Assembly (NCBI GenBank): GCA_016271365.2
Contig: CM057459.1
Coordinates: 818,273,001-818,337,000 of the forward strand
Direction: 5' to 3'
DNA: 64,000 nucleotides
Origin: Neoceratodus forsteri
Lineage: Eukaryota; Chordata; Ceratodontiformes; Ceratodontidae
Positions 55,931 to 64,000 of the stretch are shown here, in pieces (the stretch's first letter is position 1; the number at the start of each line of letters is the position of its first letter). Below the pieces are notes generated by a model, which was given only the letters and a program-made list of their open reading frames with translations, made no database searches and was not told the origin of the DNA. The position numbers and the translations under genes are program-made.

Positions 55931-57742
55931 TGTTATGGGTCCTTTTTTACTCCCCTAATAATAGGCATTGTATTTTCTAGCGATCTTACTCAGTAAACTA
56001 AAAGTAAATAAAAAGATAAAAAATGATAATTCCCTTCCTATCTAAACAGGCCAGATTGTTGCATGGTTGTACTCTATGAGATGGAGGGTGCTTAATACTC
56101 TTATTATTTCCTCTGACTGGCTGCAGTCTGCCTTGGGTTTCTCTACAGCTGACTTCAGTCACTGTAAGTACAGAGTAATTCTTGCTCCAAGTATTGCTGT
56201 AGGCTGTAGTGTTGTGCAACTAAATTCTACAAGGGGGAAGCAAAATGCCCCTGCTCCCTCAATCTGCCTTTGTAGACCAAGTTTTTCTATGGATCCCATC
56301 TCCCTTGTGTGACTATCTGCTGCCTTTTCGGGTATACTGAGTTGTCCAAGAATGCCCAGTTCTGCCCACAGAGTAACCACATCCACTGAACTCCTCATGT
56401 AAATCTAGCACTCTCTTGCATATAGCTACCAAAGAATGCTAGTTCAAGGCTGCAATATCAGATATTCTACAGCAGTTATACTTGTAAGAGTGGCAGCATT
56501 CTTGATGATGATATTATTGCGACGGACAATAGTGCCTTTGAGAACAGCACTGGACTTTCTAACACAACATGGCTCAGCAGGGTAGATAGCAGCAGGTCTG
56601 GAGGCAGTAGTAGAGGCATTGAGCCCCCTTTTTACAAAACTCAGATTTCTAAAAAGACAACCAGTAAAAGCAGGTATCAAGCAGGCCAGCAGAAATACCA
56701 GGAATATGAATTTGGCTGTAGAACTCCCATGCTTTTCAGGATAAACACACAACTGGTTTGGGGTAATAATTTGGACACTGACGTCCTCCTTACAGTGTTT
56801 GACAGTAGAACAACCCATCCTGCTCTGATACACAGAGGCAGGGTGGGGATAATATTAGGAACATTGAGGCATCCCTTACAGAATGGAGACTTGCCAGGGC
56901 AGGCAGTCACAGTTGTAATGGTAATATTGGGGGCATCCAGCACCCACCCAATACACAGTTCAGTTGTAGAACAACCCAGTCTACCAGGGCAGATAGTGTC
57001 AGTTTAGAGCCATAACTGGTGACATCTAGAATGAGTTCCTAACCAAACTGCAGCATATAATGCCTGACATCACTGAGCCAACCAGTACACATATAATTGA
57101 TTGTATCAGAGCCCCACAGCACAGAACACTAACAGTACACTTTATACACAGCAGAAATGTGGTGCTCAGGAAAGCAATACATGCTGTAAAAGCAGATAAC
57201 TGGTGCCTAAATATTAGTGTCTTGCTCCACCATGTAGATCAAACATCTGTTCAGGCTGACAATTTATACATAATGAAGCACACATCCTGCTACTGATTTG
57301 TGGCTAAAACAAATTCTTCTGCTTCAGTTCATTGGCACTGATTTGCAGGTGAAAATGCATATTTTTAATAAAGCCATTTGTATTTAATTCTAATTATTGT
57401 TACAAACGCCCCCTCAAAACTGACATATAGTATCATAGAATGGAACTGTATTTGCTAACAATACTGAAATTGAATAAAAATATAGTCTTACAAAAAAGCA
57501 TGAAAGGCACTCGTTGGGGCCATTTTATCATCTCAGCATGACTTTCAAGGGTAAGCATCATGTCAGAGATGACAGCATTTCTTGGGTGATCGAAGGCAAT
57601 CAGTTTGTCCTAGAGTCGCACATTGCACAAAAAGTATGCTGCAATCCCTACATGATACATGCCCTGTTGTGACTTACTGGATAATTAATTGTTTTTGTTG
57701 TTGTTGTTTTTACTGTGAAGGTCAACAATAGGAGTCCCAGTT
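55931..57742. other. No gene; weak repeats at 56550-57010
   Basis: Recurrent phrases (TTGTAGAACAACCCA at 56964, AGTAGAACAACCCATC at 56805, CAGGGTAGATAGCAGCAG and CAGGGCAGATAGTGTCAG) suggest a heavily degraded tandem repeat. ORFs crossing it show no domain. Confidence 0.4.
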
Positions 57743-58304
57743 CCATGTGATAACGGTGATCGTGGAATAGTGATCACTGTTTGGGCGAGTGCACATTGGC
57801 GAAAATAAATTTTTGGCAATGTACATTCGCGGTGAACAGCAAAAGGGCACCCGAGACTTAGATTTTTCTATTTTATGTGGGGGGCTTTGCCCCACGCACC
57901 CACCTACTAAAGGATTCTCAACTCCAGGGGAGTGCATGTTGGGGGGATGCAAAAGAAAAAAAAAAACACGACCACGGCACAAAAAACAGAAGAGCACCCA
58001 GAACCGATCCTGGCACCATCCCAACTCCAGCCTGTCACCAACCCACCACATCACATGGCCCACTCAGCAGCCTACTGCCGCACTACACCCAACAAACCCT
58101 CCTCCCTCCCCTTCTGCCCATTGCATGGTGTGGTCCCTTCCCACCCCTGCCATGTGTGAGTATACATAGCAACATCCCATCGCTATATTCATCTACCCCC
58201 ACATCCGGTTACCCCCCCTGCCAGGTAGTCCTGTGCACAGGCACTCTGATTGAGATGCCCTTTTTAAAAGCTCTCAGTCATGGTCATCGTTACCACAGGC
58301 TACT
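57743..58304 (+). mobile_element. Dispersed repeat, copy B, with 12-bp target duplication
   Basis: Flanked by exact direct repeats GGAGTCCCAGTT (57731-57742 and 58305-58316). Imperfect terminal inverted repeats: GTGATAACGGTGATCGTGG at the left, inverse GGTCATCGTTACCAC at the right. The body is homologous in order to copy A at 13198-13740. Non-coding. Its TIRs and duplication point to a non-autonomous DNA transposon. Confidence 0.72.
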
Positions 58305-58342
58305 GGAGTCCCAGTTTGTATTTATTGAAACATGAACAATTC

Positions 58343-58888
58343 GCTGGCCCGTCGGCGCAGCGGTGGGATTTCTGCTTGCGACACCGGTGACCCGGGTTCG
58401 GGAACGGACCCGAGTCATCGGAGGGCTGGCTGGGGGGAGAAGGATCGAGTGTCCTCCGGACTGCTCTCCTTCTCTGGGGGAGGGGTCGGGTGGCAAGCAG
58501 TGCGATGGGAACCCCTAGCAGGCTGAGGGGACACTCACGCTGCAGCGCTTGCGTCGGGGAGGAGGCGGGGCGGGCCGCTGGCGTCATTGCATGTCCCGCC
58601 TCCCTGGGAGTGGGAATAAAGGCGTAAAATTCCACGCCTAGCGTCTAGATGACGGCTCTGCCCTGGGGATGCCTGATTGGTCACGGAGCTGTTTCCCAAC
58701 CAGTTATTAGGCCAGCGGTTGGTGTGGGGAGGGAGTCCGAGCATGACCCGCTCTCCTGGGGGGAGCAAGCCAGGGATGACTGGGAGTCGGCGATATCCGG
58801 TGACCGGGGGTCCTGGGGTCCGTGACCAGAGCAGAAGGGCAGACGAGAGGCGTGGAGGTAAAAAGCAAAATATAAAAAAAAAAAAAAA
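58343..58888 (+). mobile_element. GC-rich tRNA-headed retroposon (SINE-like) with poly(A)
   Basis: A 546-bp insertion flanked by perfect 16-bp duplications GAAACATGAACAATTC (58327-58342 and 58889-58904), ending in a poly(A) tail (58871-58888). The head has an A-box-like TCGGCGCAGCGGTGGG and a B-box-like ACCCGGGTTCGGGAAC (58385-58404), so RNA polymerase III transcription is likely. The body of about 460 bp is GC-rich with many CpGs and does not match other repeats in the window. Intact duplications and CpG content suggest a recent insertion, mobilised in trans by a LINE. Confidence 0.85.
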
Positions 58889-58904
58889 GAAACATGAACA
58901 ATTC

Positions 58905-60914
58905 TATTCTGAACAGAATCTTCCTCACACAAATTTAAAGGAAAATGGGGGAAATAAGGAAATAAACAATAAAGAATATTGACATGGGCAGGGAAATAAG
59001 AAACAGAGGAGGATAATTTATATAGGTGTCTCTCACAAGAGTCTAGTGACTAGACAGAGAAGAGCTTCTGCTTTGGCTTGCTGGTTGATAGACAAAAGGT
59101 TGCATATTCAAATCTCATGGCCACTGTTTGGAATTAGAAGGCCGACATATTGGTGTTAGTATCTAGTAGTTGGTATCAATGGTGGACAATTTACAAATAT
59201 ACAGTATGCAGTATTAAAAAAAGTTCACTCATAACAGCTTGTGTTACTCATTTACATTATGTTTCAAAGTATTCCTCAAAATTTCTCCTATATTCTAACT
59301 ATCAGTAAATCAGGTAGAAACATTTTCTGTATAGCTATAGTCACATTTTAAGGCAGAGATTTTAAAATTCAGAATGATATAAAGCCAGGCATTGCAGATT
59401 TTCTTTTTCATAGTTGGAGAGATAAGTGTTGGGAATTAAATATTTATTAATTTCTCTTAGGCCAAGCCTGAGCACTTAAATACAGTTGGACTGCAGATTT
59501 GTAGTGAGTTTTTTTCAACTGCTGTCTGGAGAAAATGCGCCCCCTCTGATAGAAATGTGCTAAGCTTTCAACAACTGCCAGTCTGTACAAGGAGTCTGAA
59601 GGTTTCTCTTGAAGTCTTTCAGAACTGGAATCTGCAGAACTGCCAGATGCATATTGCACATGCATGCAGAAACCTTTGGTCAGCTAATCACATTTCAGTG
59701 AGCTTGTCCTTGGTAGGAGACAATAGTATTCTAATTATGACACTATGGTCTCCTTTGTAGGAGACAATACTATCATAATTATCCACTTCTGTTAATTGGC
59801 CATCAGCTAATCTAGTCACAGATTACCCCCCCCCCCATACACACATCATATAAAAGGTACAATCAATGCTAAACATTTTGGAAATAGAAGTACAAGGCTG
59901 GAATGTTCATATTTTCCTTGAGGATGAAAAAATATTTAAAACATCATGGGCCTGGATATTCATGACTATGGAAAGGTATAACAATCCTAGCAGGATGCCA
60001 ATGACTTTTCTATTGCTTTTCTATTGTAACTGGTATGTCCATGTCTGTACAATAGTTGGAGCTCTGAGAAGAAATCTTAACTCTTGAAATGATTTCAAAT
60101 ATACTTTAGTAATGTTAAACACATGATACTCCATTTTTTTCTAAAGGATGGTTCAAAACTAAAGTACATTTCCTATGCAATATTAATTGAAATCAAATGA
60201 TTTGCAGCACCATAATATTGAGAAAAAGCCTCTGCCTGATTTACTGGTAATTAAGATATGAGGGAAAGTTTAAAGAATATTTTGAAATCTAATGAGAGTA
60301 GCACAGAGCAGGAGTGGAGTGTCTGCCTTAGGAGCGTTTGCAGGGCTTATGAGGCACAGAACTGGAGTGAAGACTCTGCCTTTAGCAGCATCTACAGGGG
60401 GTCCACAGGGTGATCACAGCCCACAGGAATCTCTGCAGAGTGGGACCCAGGGATAAGGAAGAGGTACCACATAACCACTCTTACATAACTGCTCTTATAT
60501 ACTGTGGAAATGAGCTGGGGGCAGGTATCTATAACTTGTTGACATACCACAAGCAGGTAAGGGGTAGTAAACACCCAGGGAAAAAGTTGGGAAGAGCTAG
60601 AAGAGTTACAAAAATGGAAATCTGGAGACACCATGTATGCAGTAGAGTAGGGTAAGGTAACAAACCAGTTTCAGAGAAGGGTAATATACCAGTTGCAGGG
60701 AAGCAGAAGCAAGCAGCAGGAGTACAAAGGGAAGTAGACAGATACTTGGGATTTTGAATAGACTTTATGCAAAGGAACAGGAAATCATGGGAGTGATGCA
60801 GTACAATAGTTGTGGGATTGAAGTCTTTTGAGACACCTTTTGGAAACTGAGGTGATAACCCATATCTAGTGTATGGTAGAATGTTACTACCAAAATTCAG
60901 TTGAAACACAGTCC
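58905..60914. other. No gene; short tandem duplication at 59710-59782
   Basis: Within AT-rich unique sequence, GTAGGAGACAATAGTATTCT + AATTAT is repeated 46 bp later as GTAGGAGACAATACTATCAT + AATTAT. No other feature. Confidence 0.45.
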
Positions 60915-60974
60915 TGTTATGGTATCGTTCTGGCATTCTCTTGCTGTTAACCACTGTAGAATGATACCATAACA
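60915..60974. repeat. Hairpin TGTTATGGTATCGTTCT / AGAATGATACCATAACA
   Basis: 17-bp arms with one mismatch around a 26-bp loop. Possible palindromic MITE remnant. Confidence 0.6.
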
Positions 60975-61344
60975 AGAAAGAATGCCACTGCCTGTCACAT
61001 TCCACAGTAGCAGCAGTCAGCTGTAATCAGTACCACACAATACTATTCAAATGCCAATGACAGTTGTGTGCACAGTAGCGAGTTAAAAATAAAGAAATCT
61101 TTCTCAAGGTACCTGTATTTTAATTGCACTGCCTGTCCCCAAAGTATCCCTCAGTGTGTAAACACTTGGCTCTGTGGCACTTCCTGAAGATGTAAAGAGC
61201 ATGTTTTGATCCAACCCTGTTTGACCCCGTGTTCAACAACTGCTTCTGAGTGTGTCAAGACTGATTTTCAAGTTTTTGTTGTTAAAAAATATAATTTGTT
61301 CTGCCATTGTCTCATAGTTAAACTACTGGACTGCTTCCCTATAC

Positions 61345-61512
61345 ACTATAAAAGACAATGTATGGGGAGCAGTTAACCACGTTGAATTTGAATCTCGAGG
61401 TTACCGTGGTTACTGAAAACCTCTCAAGCTGTGCTCTCAAGGTTTACAGACCATGGTAACCTCTCGATGTGAATACAATGTGGTTGTTAACTGCTCCCCA
61501 TACATTATCCTC
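61345..61512. mobile_element. Palindromic MITE, about 160 bp
   Basis: The left arm AATGTATGGGGAGCAGTTAAC, CACGTTGAATTTGAATCTCGAGGTTACC, pairs with the right arm GGTAACCTCTCGATGTGAAT, ACAATGTGG and GTTAACTGCTCCCCATACATT. The arms are about 75 bp with a small loop around 61430. Non-coding. Confidence 0.8.
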
Positions 61513-61597
61513 TACGTAATTATTTCTTTGGATTGTGAGCAATGGTTGCTGGATGCCAGGCAAAATTGGCAACGTTATAGAGGAACTTATTTCTTTA

Positions 61598-61670
61598 TTT
61601 ATTTATTAAACTCTAGGATTACAAATACCTTTGAGCAAGAACTGCTCGTTTACAAAGATTCCACATCAAA
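61598..61670 (-). mobile_element. Retroposon 3' tail, antisense
   Basis: Plus strand TTTATTTATTAAACTCTAGG, ATTACAAATACCTTTGAGC, GTTTACAAAGATTCC is the inverse of the block at 40754-40840. Same dispersed family. Confidence 0.65.
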
Positions 61671-61799
61671 GGATGGAAGGCTAACATACAAACAAAGGTA
61701 AACATTAATACAGAGGGTCAAAAAACAAAATACAGTATTTCAAGTGGAGAGACAGCAAAAGGATAGTAAGGCCAAATGAGCAACCAGTAGGGGTGGGGA

Positions 61800-62300
61800 G
61801 GGTGGATGGGGGTCAGGAAGAAGTGTGCAGACTGAAGGGCCATTTTCTGGGGGTGGTGGTTGTATAAGAAGTGCAAAATCTCACCCAGGTTCACCAAATA
61901 TGCTAGCACTCCCCCATAGGATGCGTGAGCAGGGGCACAGCAGATGGATCTTGGTGGACTCTGGGAGAGTGGGGTTGGTGGGAAGGATACACACTCCTAC
62001 ACCTGTACCACTGCAGAACTCCTTCACCATACTGACAGATGGGAAGATAAGAGGAGGCACTTATTGCAGTGGGAGGAGGTGGGAGTCCTCAGTGGTAGAG
62101 GCCCCAAGTAGGAGGGAGAGGACCCTAGCCAGGAAGAGACTCTATTGCCAGTGGGATATACTTGGGAGAGAGGGTAGGGAAGGATAGGGAGGTGGTGTTC
62201 CCAAGTTGTGCTTCAACTTAGAGGGATGGAGAGCATATCCAGAGGATTGCTAGGTCAGTAGGAGCTGGAAGAGAGCTAGATGTCATTCCCTTACCAAAAA
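61800..62300 (+). mobile_element. CR1 LINE 5' fragment (ORF1 region)
   Basis: Purine-rich sequence ending GAGGGATGGAGAGCATATCC ... GAGAGCTAGATGTCATTCC, which parallels ACAGGGATGGGAAGCATATCC ... GGGAGCTGGATGTCATTGTCC of the sense CR1 at 3396-3470. A 120-codon open frame (61825-62187) spans it but is not clearly the ORF1 frame. It is cut off at 62290 before the esterase-like block. Confidence 0.55.
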
Positions 62301-62415
62301 TTGTGGATTCATACTGACTTACTTTTACCTTTTTCTAAAGATTTAAATTTCCTTTAAATTCACTTGAAATTGTACTTTATCCAGAAAAGTTGTTATGGTA
62401 ATTTCTTGTCATAAG

Positions 62416-62846
62416 AGTGGCTGACTTTTGGCTGTATACTCAATGAAATATGCTAATTTTCAATCCTATTTTTGGGAGGCTAAAAAAGAAATAAAAAAAA
62501 CGCTTCTTTTGAATGTATTTATTTTGTTCTTTTTTGGCTTAAAATATGCAAATTGTCAATCCTTGCTTACTTTTGGATTTTAAATAAAGATAATAGAAAT
62601 GTTTTTAGTTTTAATCCAAAAGAAATCCTAATGAATTAGGTATGGCTGACATTCGGCTGCATACACAATGAAATATGTAAATGAGCAATTTCTGCTTACA
62701 TTTGAATTTCTTTTAGAAAGATTCTATTTATATTTATCCACGAATGTAAAGCATTTCCAATTTAAATAAAATATGTGTAAAAAAATGTAGGCAAAATATG
62801 CTCATTTACATATCTTGCTGTTTATGTAGCCAAATGTAAGCCATAA
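62416..62846. repeat. Array of inverted and direct units (MITE-like)
   Basis: TGGCTGACTTTTGGCTGTAT + ACTCAATGAAATATG at 62420 recurs as TGGCTGACATTCGGCTGCAT + ACACAATGAAATATG at 62643 and, inverted, as CATATCTTGCTGTTTATGTA + GCCAAATGTAAGCCA at 62808. The second and third form terminal inverted repeats of a 205-bp unit (62641-62846); the first is a related solo end. Confidence 0.6.
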
Positions 62847-63498
62847 ATAACCCATTATCATTTATTTTTTGCTTAAAATAAGTCACTGTATCTTCAGTTT
62901 TTTACAGCATTTTCTCATAACTGAACTAATTATTGCCATATTAATTCCGTTACTTCAGATGGATAGTGATCACCACTTCAAAACTGTCAGATTCAAAAGC
63001 ATGAACAGGAACCCAAGTTTTTTGCTGTTACTGCACTAGTGAAATAAGTGTATTTTGTTTAATTCTATACTTCATTTATCCACTCTATCCATTCTTCCAA
63101 AGAAATGCAACTGTGAGCTGAAGTCACTTACCTGTCTTCCCAGCCAAATTCCAGATTTGTTGCTGTGCAAATTGGAGTCTTTTCAGTTGGGTTGGTTGCT
63201 TCACCTTTCAGATGTTCCAACCAGTAGTGAAGGTCATGACAAAATGAGAACCTCTTCACACGAAGAAAATCTTGTCCTCCACATAGTGTGACCAGAAACA
63301 GAACCAAAATGATTAAATTTGTTCACAAAGATATTACCAGCCATCACAATAATGTACATAGACTATCAGTTTGGATGGTTCTGACACCATATGGTGCTGC
63401 CGTTAAGAATGTGGGGCAGGATAGAGTGACATTTCAGCCATTTAAACAAGGAAAGCATGTTTGTAAATGAATAATGAATGACCTATGTTATGAGTGCC
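62847..63498. other. No gene recognised
   Basis: AT-rich; an ORF of 78 codons at 63055-63291 shows no recognisable domain. Confidence 0.45.
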
Positions 63499-63625
63499 AT
63501 AACCCACTCCAGGGTATGGATTATAGGGATTTAATCTAAAGTCAGGATGATGTATGTATGCGTGTCCTTACAGCACTCGGTGTGTGGATTAAATGTCTAT
63601 AACTCCGTACCCTGGAGTAGGTTAT
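63499..63625. mobile_element. Palindromic MITE, about 126 bp
   Basis: Left end ATAACCCACTCCAGGGTATG, GATTATAGGGATTTAATC; right end GATTAAATGTCTATAACTCC, GTACCCTGGAGTAGGTTAT. The arms match over about 38 bp with few mismatches. Confidence 0.82.
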
Positions 63626-64000
63626 TGCTTACATAAAATGCTTCCTTAATTATTACAAAAAAATACAGACACGTTGTTGAAATGGTCTGAAAATATATTT
63701 ATCTGTATTCCTCCATGCAAGAAGTCCATTTAAACTAAAACCCAATTTTACATTTTCTATGCTGTTCTAAAAACGAACTGATCATTTTCACATTTTCAAG
63801 ATGTTTTAACTGCTACTTTTGTTTTCCAAAAAAAAAAAGTTTACCATAGTAATATTATTTCATTCAGGTAATCTCTCAGTAGAATAAAACATATGCAAGT
63901 CAGCTAATTTCTGACTGCCCCTGGAGCAATGATGTAATGCGGAATGTATGCAAATCATGGAACATAGCTTTTCACAGCAACTTTGTTTTTATTATAAAAA
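63626..64000. other. No gene recognised
   Basis: AT-rich end of the window; nothing recognised. Confidence 0.5.

Noticed and set aside
58343..58410. Functional tRNA gene
   Set aside because: A- and B-box-like words are present, but no acceptor-stem pairing is visible and the segment continues into a poly(A)-tailed retroposon with target duplications.

Overview
The window is animal, almost certainly vertebrate, intergenic DNA made up largely of transposable elements in various states of decay. I see no intact host gene, no host exon I can name, no rRNA and no CRISPR array. The mix of many CR1 non-LTR retrotransposon fragments, two long L1/Tx1-group LINEs, L2-like LINEs, tRNA-derived and CORE-type SINEs, Tigger, PIF/Harbinger and Crypton-like DNA transposons, (CA)n/(GT)n microsatellites and CpG-type decay between repeat copies suggests an amphibian (caecilian-like) or another repeat-rich non-mammalian vertebrate. 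This assignment is inference.

Layout. 1-13 kb is a CR1 field: one antisense 3' piece (1.2-2.2 kb); a longer sense CR1 with ORF1 and ORF2 remnants (about 3.0-5.8 and 7.8-8.0 kb) split by an antisense CR1 (5.8-7.77 kb); an L2-like piece (8.0-8.7 kb); a palindromic MITE; and three sense CR1 3' pieces (10.2-13.0 kb). 13-19 kb holds a dispersed repeat, a CORE-SINE, an antisense CR1, a Tigger deletion derivative and a Harbinger-like MITE.

19.1-26.8 kb is a three-level nest: a tRNA-derived SINE split by a Tx1-like LINE (target duplication TAGGGGAATTT), itself split by an L2-like LINE. 26.8-36.1 kb holds two non-autonomous copies of a hairpin-ended element. The second is split by a 6.6-kb L1-like LINE flanked by a 15-bp target duplication. 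36-46 kb holds a minisatellite, Harbinger remnants, and at 41.2-43.9 kb a Crypton-like tyrosine-recombinase element that shares its end structures with the two non-autonomous copies.

46-64 kb is sparser: a CORE-SINE, several hairpin MITEs, an antisense LINE 3' end, a 270-bp tandem/inverted array cut by CR1, a second copy of the 13.2-kb repeat, a GC-rich tRNA-headed retroposon with a perfect 16-bp target duplication, and a CR1 ORF1 piece.

All coding regions found belong to mobile elements and nearly all are broken by frameshifts or stops. The most interesting system is the Crypton-like family: one autonomous-type copy with recombinase motifs and two relatives lacking the gene, all on the same strand within 17 kb and all carrying a 5' hairpin and a longer 3' hairpin.
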